A stretch of DNA of 64,000 nucleotides from a bacterium (GTDB taxonomy: Bacteria > Vulcanimicrobiota > Xenobia > Xenobiales > JADMJV01). The position numbers and the translations under genes were made by a program. Below, in pieces: positions 8,544 through 17,801 of this stretch. The notes below the pieces were generated by a model, which was given only the letters and a program-made list of their open reading frames with translations, was not told the DNA's origin and did no database searches. The DNA lies in the NCBI GenBank assembly GCA_030149525.1, contig JASBRJ010000391.1, forward strand, positions 1 to 64,000, read 5' to 3'. How positions within the stretch are numbered: the first letter of the stretch is position 1; every line of letters starts with the position of its first letter.

Positions 8544-9715
8544 CTCCCGTAGTGAGTGTGAAAAACAGAGATACGGATGACCTTTCCGGCTTTGAGATGA
8601 GCTTGGATCCGGTTGTTAGAAACTTTGAGGTCGGCTACTCGAATCGCTTCCTCCAAGAGTGTATTGTCGGCCGTGAAGAGGCGGGTCTCTCGAAAAACCG
8701 GCTTGGGCCAATCGGGAGGGAGTCCGTCCAGTGAGTCTCCCGCCCTGAGCACGACCTTGGATTTATAAGTGAGTTCATCGCCGTGCACCGAGTCGACCTG
8801 ATTTTTGCCTTGAACGTAGTCCAGGGCCACACCGGGCGTGGCGAAGGTGAGCAAAGGGTACCTTCTTACGGTCCACCCATGCCCGAAGGCCGCCTCCTGT
8901 GGGCTCTTGCTTTTGGGGTTCTCCAAGCGGAGAAAGCGAAGTTCCTCGGCGTCGGAGTCGATCAACGATTGGAGTGCTTTGTTCAACTCAGGAGAGTGAG
9001 ACCCCGCCTGGACCGTGGTGACCAGACAGTTTCCTTGTTCTAACATTTTCTCAAAGTCTGACCGGCCCGCCGGATGTTCCAGCCAGCTGACCTCACCCGG
9101 ATATTTGCCGTTGGGGAACTTCTCTTTCAGGAGTTGGAGATAGGTCCCGGCCGAGAGTTCAGAATCGGCCACGAAGCGCTCTTGAGCTTTTCCATCCGCT
9201 GCCAGAGTGGCTAAGATATGACACTGATAGGCGGACATCCGCTGGATCTTAGGCTGAGTGTCCCAAGTCTTGCCGGTCGGTTCGCCCAACCGTTCTGCGA
9301 TCTGCTCCCGGGTCATCCCCGGTGACGCTCCGTGGATGGAAAAGGTGTCATCTTTCCAACTCTTTTCTCCCGTCACCGTTTGATATTTTGGGGTCTCGGG
9401 TTCGTAGTGGAAGGACATGCCAACGGCCAGCAGAGCGGCATAGAGGAGGGTGGGAAACAGGCGGAAGAAGTTGTGGTTGTCGGTGGAGTGAGAGCCGCGC
9501 GCAAAAAGTAGCAGGGCGTATCCGATTCCTACGGCGGCGCCCACAAGGCCGATGGTTCGATAGTCTGCAAGCCATGCATGCCAGCCGAAGTTCAGGGCGA
9601 TGCCGGTAGCAAAGAGAAAGCCCAGGCTTCTTAAAAGAATGGAAGCTGCGGCTTTCGCTGATTTGCTCATAGACAAGGTTTCTTCATAGCCCGGGATTGT
9701 CCGGTTGAGCGACAC
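8540..9715 (-). CDS. Membrane-anchored protein of unknown function
   Basis: 391 residues from GTG at 9715, with AAGGAGG about 12 bases upstream; an in-frame ATG at 9670 is a shorter alternative. Three hydrophobic segments lie near residues 22-45, 54-70 and 85-101, followed by a roughly 290-residue hydrophilic domain likely outside the membrane. A short stretch (TREQIAERLGEPTG, near 135) resembles the SmpA/OmlA-type motif found in small outer-membrane lipoproteins, which is only suggestive. The possible ribosome-binding site lies in a small hairpin (see 9725-9739). Confidence 0.75.
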   Translation of the reverse strand: MSLNRTIPGYEETLSMSKSAKAAASILLRSLGFLFATGIALNFGWHAWLADYRTIGLVGAAVGIGYALLLFARGSHSTDNHNFFRLFPTLLYAALLAVGMSFHYEPETPKYQTVTGEKSWKDDTFSIHGASPGMTREQIAERLGEPTGKTWDTQPKIQRMSAYQCHILATLAADGKAQERFVADSELSAGTYLQLLKEKFPNGKYPGEVSWLEHPAGRSDFEKMLEQGNCLVTTVQAGSHSPELNKALQSLIDSDAEELRFLRLENPKSKSPQEAAFGHGWTVRRYPLLTFATPGVALDYVQGKNQVDSVHGDELTYKSKVVLRAGDSLDGLPPDWPKPVFRETRLFTADNTLLEEAIRVADLKVSNNRIQAHLKAGKVIRISVFHTHYGS

Positions 9716-9724
9716 AAAACAAGG

Positions 9725-9739
9725 CCGCCTCCTTGGCGG
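9725..9739 (-). promoter_or_regulatory. Hairpin enclosing the Shine-Dalgarno of the gene at 8540-9715
   Basis: On the minus strand CCGCC-AAGGA-GGCGG forms a five-base-pair GC stem whose loop carries the AAGGA of the only good ribosome-binding site before the GTG at 9715. In the loop the site may still be reachable; the arrangement could modulate translation. This is inference from base pairing alone. Confidence 0.3.
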
Positions 9740-9757
9740 AAGTGGCCCTGCAAAGGT

Positions 9758-10747
9758 TTAAGCATTGGCTTCCGGCGATTTTTGGCCCCGAAGGTAGCTG
9801 GTCCAATCTTGAGCAGCCTCGCGTTTATCGAGAGCCTTTTCCGCGGCCTCTTGGAACAACTTCTCCTTCTTCGCCCCGTCTACCATCAGAACGGGACCGG
9901 CGGCTATCATGGCAAGGCTTGCTGAAGGAGGCAGGTAGCCCGTGACTCCTGCCGCCAAACCTCCTAGAACGAGTCCGGCCCCGAAAACCGCTTCACCGGC
10001 CGACCAGCGAGCGTCCGAAATGGAATCTGTTCGCTCGGTTTCGAACTGACCGATGAGGTTGTCCGAATGGCCTGAGTAGAGTTTTTCGAATCCGTGTTTT
10101 ACGATAGCAGCCGTTCTGTCACGCTCGGCGGGCGCCGGGTGAGGGGCGCTTGAGTGCTTCTCCAGAGCCTCCAAGAACGCTTCCCGAGGGATCGGCTCGC
10201 CGGAGCCGGTACGAGGAGGGAGCTTAGCCTCATTTTGCAGGAATTTCTCCCAGTTCTTGACATGCTCTGCACTCTGCTCAAAGCTTTCGGCTCGACGACT
10301 CAGGTACTGTTCTGCCGCACTGGTTCCCAGCAAGGTGGCCAGGCTGACCCCGCCCACCACGCCCAGAGTCTGCAGTCCTTGCATGGAAGCCGAGCCGCTC
10401 AACAGCATTCCCACTCCACCGAAGACGCTGGCAGCCATGGCTGTGTAGCTTGTGATGGCTGCGATTTCGGCGAGCTTTGCTCTGTTGCGATTCTTCTCAG
10501 CCGCCTCGAACAGCTTCGAGCCGACTTCGGAACTGTTGGTGCCTTCCGACTTCTCGGCCGCTTCCAGCGCAGCCGCGCCGCTGACTTTGACAATCTTGTC
10601 TGCGGGGAAGACGTTTTTCATATGCTCTTCGATGCCGCTTCGGAACGTGTCTAAAGCGATCGGTTGTCCCGACTCGGTCTTGGGGGCGGCCGGGCTGACT
10701 TGGGGAGCGTTCGCTCTGATAGCCGGCGCACTTGTGGGAATATTCAT
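9758..10747 (-). CDS. Unknown protein with two glycine-rich hydrophobic regions
   Basis: 329 residues. The start is firm: AAGGAGG lies 5 bases before the ATG. The N-terminal 40 residues are Pro/Ala-rich and probably disordered. Helical, charged segments alternate with two hydrophobic Gly/Ala-rich hairpin-like regions (about 119-164 and 268-308), resembling membrane-inserting hairpins of effector or translocator proteins, though no family is recognised. No signal peptide. It stands alone, divergent from the universal stress gene at 10886. Confidence 0.75.
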   Translation of the reverse strand: MNIPTSAPAIRANAPQVSPAAPKTESGQPIALDTFRSGIEEHMKNVFPADKIVKVSGAAALEAAEKSEGTNSSEVGSKLFEAAEKNRNRAKLAEIAAITSYTAMAASVFGGVGMLLSGSASMQGLQTLGVVGGVSLATLLGTSAAEQYLSRRAESFEQSAEHVKNWEKFLQNEAKLPPRTGSGEPIPREAFLEALEKHSSAPHPAPAERDRTAAIVKHGFEKLYSGHSDNLIGQFETERTDSISDARWSAGEAVFGAGLVLGGLAAGVTGYLPPSASLAMIAAGPVLMVDGAKKEKLFQEAAEKALDKREAAQDWTSYLRGQKSPEANA

Positions 10748-10885
10748 GAAGCCTCCTTGAGAGCATAGAGGAAGATTTCGACCGCAATGTACTCTCTTGG
10801 TGTCATAAATATGTTAAATCTGGACGGTAGCAAGCTTCGTCCGCCGGAGCGAAGGTTCAAAGCACGAATTTCCGAACCGAAGGAC

Positions 10886-11314
10886 ATGTACGATCGCTTT
10901 TTGGTTCCTCTCGATGGCTCTCCCCTGGCTGAATGCGCCTGTGCTCCGGCCGCCGAACTGGCTCGTCAGTGCTCAGCTGAGATTGTTTTCTTGCGAGTCT
11001 GCTCCGACAATTCGGAGCTCGCCGCAGCCGTTGACTACCTGGAACGAGTTTCCCGCGAAGCGGGGAGAGAGGGCCTCAAGGTGCGAGGCGAAGCTTATCT
11101 TGGAGAATCGACATCGCGCATCGTCCAGGCCGCTCGGGAAGAGGCTGTCGATCTCATCATTATGAGTAGCCACGGTAGAACAGGCTTAGCCAGAAGCGTG
11201 TTCGGAAGTGTGGCCGAAACGGTTATGAGGCAATCGCCTTGCCCGGTGATGGTTGTTCGTGGAGGGCTTTCCACCGGTCCGGATGGAGCCGAATCGGTTG
11301 AGGTCGCCGTCTAA
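10886..11314 (+). CDS. Universal stress protein (UspA family)
   Basis: 142 residues from ATG 10886, where the family's usual N-terminus begins (MYDRFLVPLDGS); the frame is open further upstream to 10787, but those codons do not resemble the family. A single Usp domain of normal length ends with SSHGRTGLARSVFGS and CPVMVVR, the G-x2-G-x9-G-S signature of ATP-binding Usp proteins. Such proteins respond to stress or energy limitation in the cytoplasm. It is a single gene, convergent with the beta-propeller gene ending at 11325. Confidence 0.9.
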   Translation: MYDRFLVPLDGSPLAECACAPAAELARQCSAEIVFLRVCSDNSELAAAVDYLERVSREAGREGLKVRGEAYLGESTSRIVQAAREEAVDLIIMSSHGRTGLARSVFGSVAETVMRQSPCPVMVVRGGLSTGPDGAESVEVAV

Positions 11315-11324
11315 TTGAGAGACG

Positions 11325-12665
11325 TCATTTGAGGTATTTGACCGAGCCCTTGTCGGTGATCGCGTATATCCCGCCACCGGTTGCTGATTTGAGTTCTTCG
11401 GTTCGATAGCCCTCCAGGCGGATACTTTCCGTCTGTTCCGGATCGGCTAGGGAGATCTTCTGCAGGAGTCCCTCATCAAGGGCAAGCCAAAGATGCCCGT
11501 TTTCCGACTCGTCCAGGCAGTATCCCACCACGGAATGCCCGGGAAAGCCCACCAACTCCTTTGCCGAGGGAGCGTTCTGCTCCCATCCGGAGATCCGATA
11601 AACCGAGGCGTCGGCTCCCACACTCAGAACAGTGTCCTGAAAGTTCAGCACTCCCAGAACTGCGTCGAAGTGAACTTGAAGCCCGTTGCCAAGCCTTTTT
11701 CCCTGAAGGTCGAAAAACTCTAATCGACCGTCCGCCGTCCCCACGATGTGAGTATCTTGAGCCGAAGCAAGGCAGGTGGTCACCCAGCCGGCCCACTCCC
11801 CCCCCAGGGCTACCGGTTCCTGGGAGTCGAGCTTCCAGAGCGTCCCGTTTTCATCTAGGCCCGTCATCTCGTCGCCCACGAAGCAGACAGAGACGATGGG
11901 TGTTGGAGGCGTCTCCACCGCCGTTGTTTCTCCGCCGTCGGTCACCCGGAACAAGGCCACCTCGCCATCTGCCCCCACTAAGGCCCCTTTGAGCCCTGTC
12001 TGATGAAACACAGCCCGAATCACCTGAAAGTCCAGGGCGAAGGTGAACAGTTGCTCGGCGGCCGAGAGGTCCCAACAGGAAGCTTCGCCGTCTTCTGTGA
12101 CGAGAACGGCCTGTTCCGAGCTTTGGGCCACACCGGCCCAGGAGATGGGTGGTGTTTTCGGCCAAGTCTTTAAAACCATACCGGTCTTCACATCCCGTTC
12201 TTGAACCCGCCCTCGCTCAGAGGCAAGCACCACCTTCCCGTTCTTAACAGCACAGAGGGGGAGACATTCAACAGTCCACTGTCCGGCTGTCTGCAGCGTC
12301 TGGTTGAACTCCCAACAGGTCACGGCGAAGGTATCCGTCACGGTGAGGAAGTGGTGACTTGAGACGGGGACTGTGGAGATGACTTCGTCACCGGAAAGAG
12401 GGGTTGAGGTTATGAGATTGAGGTTATGATCGAGGAGTTGCAAGTTCTCCGGCCCTGCGGCTACGATCGCTATATCGTCCGAATCCAACAGAAGACAACT
12501 GGCTGTGAGAGGAGCTAGATGTTGAGCTGCCGTTTCAAAAGTTCCGTCCGAGGTCTGGTGGAACCGGCAGAGAGCGTCTCGAAAAGTGACCACGAGGCCT
12601 CGCTTACCAGGGAGGTTCTGCAGTTGAAAAGGGGTCTCGCGACCCAGGCTCAGAGTTGTGATGGA
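11325..12665 (-). CDS. WD40/PQQ-like beta-propeller protein
   Basis: About 446 residues from ATG 12665; an in-frame GTG at 12698 is an alternative, and neither has a convincing ribosome-binding site. The protein is a run of about 40-residue blade-like repeats with recurring 'GTADGRLEFFDLQGK' and 'TEDGEASCWDLSAAE' patterns (strand, Asp, Gly, Trp/Phe-Asp-Leu), as in WD40 or quinoprotein-type propellers. There is no signal peptide, so it is probably a cytoplasmic scaffold. Its partner is not evident from the neighbours. Confidence 0.75.
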   Translation of the reverse strand, partial: SITTLSLGRETPFQLQNLPGKRGLVVTFRDALCRFHQTSDGTFETAAQHLAPLTASCLLLDSDDIAIVAAGPENLQLLDHNLNLITSTPLSGDEVISTVPVSSHHFLTVTDTFAVTCWEFNQTLQTAGQWTVECLPLCAVKNGKVVLASERGRVQERDVKTGMVLKTWPKTPPISWAGVAQSSEQAVLVTEDGEASCWDLSAAEQLFTFALDFQVIRAVFHQTGLKGALVGADGEVALFRVTDGGETTAVETPPTPIVSVCFVGDEMTGLDENGTLWKLDSQEPVALGGEWAGWVTTCLASAQDTHIVGTADGRLEFFDLQGKRLGNGLQVHFDAVLGVLNFQDTVLSVGADASVYRISGWEQNAPSAKELVGFPGHSVVGYCLDESENGHLWLALDEGLLQKISLADPEQTESIRLEGYRTEELKSATGGGIYAITDKGSVKYLK

Positions 12666-12802
12666 CATAGCTTGTGTTGCATCGCGCAGAACTCCCACTC
12701 CTGTCGGCTCGAAAGGTTAAATCGAGATTCGGGAAAATGGAGTTTCGAGATAAGGCCGTCTTGAAGGCCTTAGAACCACAACAGTGAGAGGCAGCGACGA
12801 CT

Positions 12803-13060
12803 TTGGAACAAACTCTGGGAACCCGAATTAGAACACTTCGAACCGAACGAGGGTTCACCATTCACCACTTTGCGGTGGCTCTTCTCGTTCCACCGGAAAC
12901 GATTCAGAAGCTGGAGAATGATGATTACCCGACGGTCCCTCGAAATTGGGTGGCCAAGATTTCTAGTCTTACGGGGCTTGAGCCGGGCGAACTCGTACGG
13001 GAAAGTAATGTGAAGTATTACGACCCCGGTCGTCAGGTCTACGTTCTTAACCCGTCATAA
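12803..13060 (+). CDS. Small XRE-family helix-turn-helix protein
   Basis: 85 residues from a TTG start with GAGAGG upstream. Residues 5-60 form a Cro/C1-type HTH (LGTRIRTLRTERGFTI, then PPETIQKLENDDY). The sequence resembles the cytoplasmic DNA-binding end of RodZ-like proteins but has no membrane segment. It may be a small DNA-binding regulator. It converges on the large helicase gene and shares a terminator with it. Confidence 0.75.
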   Translation: MEQTLGTRIRTLRTERGFTIHHFAVALLVPPETIQKLENDDYPTVPRNWVAKISSLTGLEPGELVRESNVKYYDPGRQVYVLNPS

Positions 13061-13096
13061 AGAAGGGGCTCATCACCAGTGAGCCCCTCCTTCTTT
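13061..13096. terminator. Bidirectional intrinsic terminator
   Basis: GGGGCTCA (13065-13072) pairs with TGAGCCCC (13080-13087) across a seven-base loop, flanked by an A-rich side on the left and T-rich sequence on the right. It lies between the convergent XRE gene and the helicase gene and can serve both strands. Confidence 0.75.
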
Positions 13097-13097
13097 C

Positions 13098-16000
13098 TTA
13101 GTCCTCTTCGGAGTCGTCGTCGCCGCTTTCCTTGTCGGCATTGAGCGGGAGGAGATTTCTCCAACCGGAGAGACGTTTGCCTCCGCCTCCACCAAGGCGA
13201 CCACGCCCTCGTCCACGGATGCGACCCCGAGGACGTTTGGCGGTCGTTTCCTCTTCCGAAGGCTTGTCCTCGTCCTTGTCTGCCTTCTCCTCCGACTCGT
13301 CGTCCTCGGAAGAGGAGGGGGAGAGGGAGCGGATCTTTTTGATTCGCTTTTCCAGCCGCGCGGCGATACTGGATTTCTTGCCTGTGGACGAAGAGGCTCC
13401 GGTTGCGGCGGGTTCCTTGCCGGTTTCTTCGCCTTCGGCCTCCTGCTCTTCATCACCGTACCATTCTCCCAGAATGGCGTTGGCGCGTTCCAGCACTCGC
13501 TGCAGAAGGTCTTGGCCTAAAGCTTCGGCGTCGGTCACCTCTCCGGGTTCGGGCGGCTCCAGTTCGAGCTCTTCTAGTCGTTCTAAAACCCACTCCACCG
13601 TTTTCTCGGGATCAAGGTAGTAACTAGAGGCACGAGCCCTCAAAAAGCGCCATCCGAGCCGTTCCAAGACGGCTTCTCGCTCAAGAGACCGGGCCAGTCG
13701 TTCGGGGGGGTGCTCATTGGCGCCGTCACAGGTGATGGCTACGCGCCCACCTCGACCCTCCACAATGAGATCGAGCTGATAATTGCCCACCACCTGATCG
13801 GTCTGAACTCGATAGCCCGCTTTCTCCAAACCCCTTCGAATTCGGTACTGATAACGAAACTCCGGATCGTCGGTAGGAATGGAGCGTTCTTGAACCTGGC
13901 TTTCGGCCAACTCGGCGATGGTCTTTTCGGGATGAAGAGAGTGTTCAATGAGTCGTCGACGAAGGTCGCCTTCCTTGAGATGCTCCTCGGGGTCAAGAGA
14001 ATGAACGGCCCACATCTGGTCACGGGCACGACTGGCGGCAACGTTGAACCTTTTGACGAAGGTCTCAGCTGTTCGCAGAGAGAGTGCTTCCCCGTCTTCG
14101 GAGTGCTCCACCAAAGACAGGAAGATCACGTCGCGCTCGTCACCCTGGAACTGAGCGGCGTTACCACACACGATGCGCCGTTCCTGATACTCTGTGAGCT
14201 CCATGTTCTTGAGGAGCACCTTGTCTACCGCGAGAGCTTGCTCTTCACCAACCATGGAAATGACTCCAAAGGTTGCTTCTTCGTATTCCGGTTGTTCGCA
14301 GCAGGCCAGAATGAGGGCGGCGATCATCTCCGCTTCCTTCTGGTTCACCCGCTTATGAGCCACGCCGTTTTCGACTCGAACCACCGCCGTCGGAGGCTTG
14401 ATAGGCAGTCGGGAGGACTCACGCAGAGGCTGAATCTCCCCTTGATAGCACAGAGCGTTGGAAAAGGCGATGATCTCGTCCACACAACGGAAGTGTTCCA
14501 ACAAGCGGATGGAGCCCGAAAAGCTTTGACGCGCCAGGTCGTAGACCGAGGTGCGACCGTCGTAGAGTTCCTTGTTGGGAATGTCGCCCATGAACTCTTC
14601 AATGAGGGCCTCGACCGCCTGGAAGGAAATGCCGACAGCTTCCGGCGAGACCTGCTCATGGTCACCCACCACTAGGGTTTCGCGCCCGAGTGCGAAGGCG
14701 AGCAAGCCGGTGACTTCGCACTGGCTGGCCTCGTCTAGAATGACCACGTCGAACATGGATTCCCCGGGATGATAGCTCTCGGCCAAACGGCTCAGAGGCA
14801 TAATCCAGACCGGTACGGCATCGCGACACTCGGCCAGCTTCTCCCGCGCCATGGCTTTCAAACGAGGCGCACGCTTGCCGCGCCCTGTCCCGATCTTGCG
14901 CATGAGATCAAGCCAGCCTACCAGAGCCTGTTGCTGCCGAACACCGGTACGGCGGAGTTGGCTTGCCCAGGTTCGGTTCTCAACGTAGTTGGCCGTACAA
15001 GCTCGAAGCTGGTGACGGAGGCGGTTGGTCTCGTGTTGTAAGCTGTCGAAATCCACCTTTTGACGACGGGCCAGTTCCTGAGACCACTGAGCGTGATTCC
15101 AGGCGTCTTTGACCGAGCCTGGAGGCTTAGGGCCGTCGTGGGGCGATGCGTGACGCCCGATCTTGTCGGCCCACTCGGGCGCGGCCGCTCGGACTCGTGC
15201 CAAAAGTTCGTTACGTCGCTTCACCGGTTCGGCTAAGACGTAAAGTTGTGACAGCCAGGCAAAAGAACGGGCATACTCTTCGATGGAGCGATGACTGGTG
15301 GCGCTGCGCAAACGCTCCAGGATACCACCGGTGTCCGTTTCGGAGCCCTGGCCAAAGGAGGCCAGGTAACGTTCTTGCTCGGTAAACTTCTCTTCGATGT
15401 TGGTGAGTTCCAGGCGTTGGCGACGAGCCCGAACGGCCTTCTCCAAAGGTTCGCCCAGGGCTTGCCTGATCCGGTTGAACTCACCGTAGAGGGAGGGATC
15501 CGGGGGCACCTTACCCAGGAGGACCTCCCAATTGAGCCCGCTTTCGGCACAGGAGGTCACCAATTCTTCGTAAGTGTTCTCGCTCCAGCCAAGAGCCTGC
15601 TTCATCGGTTCGACGTAACGAAGCGCAACATTCTCAGGCTGGTCCCCCAACTGGGAGAAGGGGTCGGCGCCTTTAGGTGTCATCTGGTTTTCCCAGCGCA
15701 CCTTGAGGGCATCCCGGAGATTGGTGATCTCGACTACCGAGAGGATGGCCTCTATGTCCTCGGCGTTTTCCGGGACACGGCCATTCACTTCAGTGTGATA
15801 GATGAAGTGTTTCCAATCGCCCTTGGTCCAAAGAGTCATCTTCCCGATACTCTTACCGGCCCGAAGGTGCTCTAAAATCTCAAGCCCGACCTGATGCAGG
15901 TATTGCACGGGGCGGTCGCTCTTGACGGCAGCCCCGGTCTCCAGAATGACGCCCTGCAGGCGAGCAATTTCCGAACTGGTAGACTCTAAGAACTCCACCA

Positions 16001-17738
16001 AGTGATCCCAGGGTTCGCGGTGGGCTCCACCCAACCGTCCCACACGCATACACTCGATGGCCCAGCCCCGGGATTCGTCGGCAATGGTCGCCACAACTCT
16101 TTCGCCGGCCTCCAGGAGCCGGTCGAGATCTTCGGAGCTTTGATCGTCTCGAGTCCACAGGTCTCCACCTCGATCATTGGCCGCCTCACTCAATTCGGCA
16201 CTCTTAGCCACTAAAGTTCGGAAGCCGCCCTCAGTGAGCAACTTGGTAACTTCAGGAAGAGGTCGACTCAAGTCTTTTTCCAGATCCATGGGTATCTCGG
16301 TGTTGAGACTATAGAGTTCTTCGAACTCCTCTTCGGTGAGGGGGAGAGCGGCTCCCGGAACGACATCGCCGGGGATCCAGGAGTGCTCGTCTTTGTGTTT
16401 TGCCACCAGTTTGGCTGCGCGAGCCGGGTGAGTGCCCTGCTCGCCCACCATGATTGGAGAGAACTCTCCTTTGCGAGCGGAAATGAGTTCTTCCTGGATT
16501 TTGTCCAGTCGCTCTTCCAGATCGCGACGGCGATCTTGATAGGTGTTGGCAAGGTTCTCCAACTCGCTGGCGTCGGAGGTGGTGAAGCGGGCCACAATGC
16601 CCTTCACAGCGGCTTCAAGCTGCTTGCGGCTTTCCTGCTCTTGCTCCAAGACCGACACGCAGAGAGGCCTCAGTTCCGGGATCACCATGTCTCGAACCAC
16701 GCGAAGGGCTTTGGTGGCGTGGGAGGTGACTAGGACGCTCTTGCCCTGGGCCAGCAGATGACCTACTAGGTTAGCAATAGTGTGAGTTTTACCCGTTCCG
16801 GGGGGGCCTTGAACCAGCACGGAGCTTGATTCTTCTAATCGTTTAGCCACCCGCTCCTGTTCGGGATTGGACGGCATCGTCATGAGGAGGTCGAAGCGAT
16901 CACCGTCGACCTCTTTCTTAGGAACTTCAATGCCTACTACTCGGAGCAGGGCCGGGGGAAAGGTGTCCAGTCTGGGAATAGCGTCTATGTAGGCTTCGAT
17001 AGCCTGAGAAAAACCGAGGTTCCGGTTACCGAGGTAGAGTAACGGACTTCTCATAAGCGTTAGGCTTTTGGTGGGCTTTTCGTTCCCTTCCGGTTCTTCG
17101 ACATAGGAGCCGTCGGGGAAGACCTTTTCCTGGAGAGCCTGGAAGAAAGCCGAAGTTTCGGCCCCGCCAAGAGGGTGACAAGCTCGGCTTGCCAGCTCAC
17201 CTCGTGCCCAGGAAATCTCGGTTTCGTCGACACCACAGAATCTCAGGAGCGGGGTGTAGAGATAGGGCTCGCGATCTGTCTCACGCACGATAAATTCGGG
17301 TGTTTCCGCATCGAATTCCAGGGTCAAGTTGACCAGGAAGAGCGGATGACTCACGGTTCCGTTTGGTCCGTTGAAAAGGATGTGACCGTCGCCCAGGACC
17401 AGTTCCACCTTCTCCGACTCTCTTTCGATAGTCGACCAGAGTTCCAGGAAGAGATCGAACAGATTCTCCCCATCGGCATTGTCCGACCCCGGCTCAGGCC
17501 GTCTCACCTTGAGAATGAAATCGTCGCCTAGGATCTCCCCGTCTTCGGTCGGCGGTAAGATTTCGCCCTTGTCGGAGGTCGGATTACCTACCGGTACGTC
17601 TGACCACTGAAGCTTCCAAGGGTAACTGTTGAGCTGAACCTTGGGGGGCGTCTTGAGTTTTTGCAACTCAGAGAGGTAGCGAAACAGTCTACCGATTCGT
17701 TCCCTTGCTATTTCCAATTGATCGGGGGAAAGGGTCAT
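13098..17738 (-). CDS. Giant SF1 (Upf1/Dna2-like) helicase with C-terminal Vsr/MTES_1575-like nuclease
   Basis: 1546 residues. Helicase motifs in order: Walker A GPPGTGKTHT (311-320), motif Ia near LVTSHATKAL, motif II ILDEAS near 1000, motif III VVGDHEQV, and motif VI VAASRARDQ near 1234. A roughly 600-residue helical insert separates motif Ia from II. Residues about 1290-1400 form a PD-(D/E)XK-type domain of the Vsr/MTES_1575 kind (QLDLIVEG then VAITCDG, followed by an LGWRFLRA strand). Residues after about 1455 are Ser/Asp/Glu-rich, then RGRIRGRGRGR, then acidic. Helicase-Vsr fusions occur in defence systems such as Hhe and in general nucleic-acid repair. No classic partner gene is adjacent. 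Confidence 0.9.
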   Translation of the reverse strand: MTLSPDQLEIARERIGRLFRYLSELQKLKTPPKVQLNSYPWKLQWSDVPVGNPTSDKGEILPPTEDGEILGDDFILKVRRPEPGSDNADGENLFDLFLELWSTIERESEKVELVLGDGHILFNGPNGTVSHPLFLVNLTLEFDAETPEFIVRETDREPYLYTPLLRFCGVDETEISWARGELASRACHPLGGAETSAFFQALQEKVFPDGSYVEEPEGNEKPTKSLTLMRSPLLYLGNRNLGFSQAIEAYIDAIPRLDTFPPALLRVVGIEVPKKEVDGDRFDLLMTMPSNPEQERVAKRLEESSSVLVQGPPGTGKTHTIANLVGHLLAQGKSVLVTSHATKALRVVRDMVIPELRPLCVSVLEQEQESRKQLEAAVKGIVARFTTSDASELENLANTYQDRRRDLEERLDKIQEELISARKGEFSPIMVGEQGTHPARAAKLVAKHKDEHSWIPGDVVPGAALPLTEEEFEELYSLNTEIPMDLEKDLSRPLPEVTKLLTEGGFRTLVAKSAELSEAANDRGGDLWTRDDQSSEDLDRLLEAGERVVATIADESRGWAIECMRVGRLGGAHREPWDHLVEFLESTSSEIARLQGVILETGAAVKSDRPVQYLHQVGLEILEHLRAGKSIGKMTLWTKGDWKHFIYHTEVNGRVPENAEDIEAILSVVEITNLRDALKVRWENQMTPKGADPFSQLGDQPENVALRYVEPMKQALGWSENTYEELVTSCAESGLNWEVLLGKVPPDPSLYGEFNRIRQALGEPLEKAVRARRQRLELTNIEEKFTEQERYLASFGQGSETDTGGILERLRSATSHRSIEEYARSFAWLSQLYVLAEPVKRRNELLARVRAAAPEWADKIGRHASPHDGPKPPGSVKDAWNHAQWSQELARRQKVDFDSLQHETNRLRHQLRACTANYVENRTWASQLRRTGVRQQQALVGWLDLMRKIGTGRGKRAPRLKAMAREKLAECRDAVPVWIMPLSRLAESYHPGESMFDVVILDEASQCEVTGLLAFALGRETLVVGDHEQVSPEAVGISFQAVEALIEEFMGDIPNKELYDGRTSVYDLARQSFSGSIRLLEHFRCVDEIIAFSNALCYQGEIQPLRESSRLPIKPPTAVVRVENGVAHKRVNQKEAEMIAALILACCEQPEYEEATFGVISMVGEEQALAVDKVLLKNMELTEYQERRIVCGNAAQFQGDERDVIFLSLVEHSEDGEALSLRTAETFVKRFNVAASRARDQMWAVHSLDPEEHLKEGDLRRRLIEHSLHPEKTIAELAESQVQERSIPTDDPEFRYQYRIRRGLEKAGYRVQTDQVVGNYQLDLIVEGRGGRVAITCDGANEHPPERLARSLEREAVLERLGWRFLRARASSYYLDPEKTVEWVLERLEELELEPPEPGEVTDAEALGQDLLQRVLERANAILGEWYGDEEQEAEGEETGKEPAATGASSSTGKKSSIAARLEKRIKKIRSLSPSSSEDDESEEKADKDEDKPSEEETTAKRPRGRIRGRGRGRLGGGGGKRLSGWRNLLPLNADKESGDDDSEED

Positions 17739-17801
17739 AAGATTTGTCGGCTTCTCCTCGAAGATAGTGAACCCTGCCTGGCACCCCGGGGCAGGTTGGC
17801 T

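Noticed and set aside
13710-14675. 321-codon open frame on the plus strand
   Set aside because: Antisense to the nuclease and helicase motifs of the 1546-residue gene.
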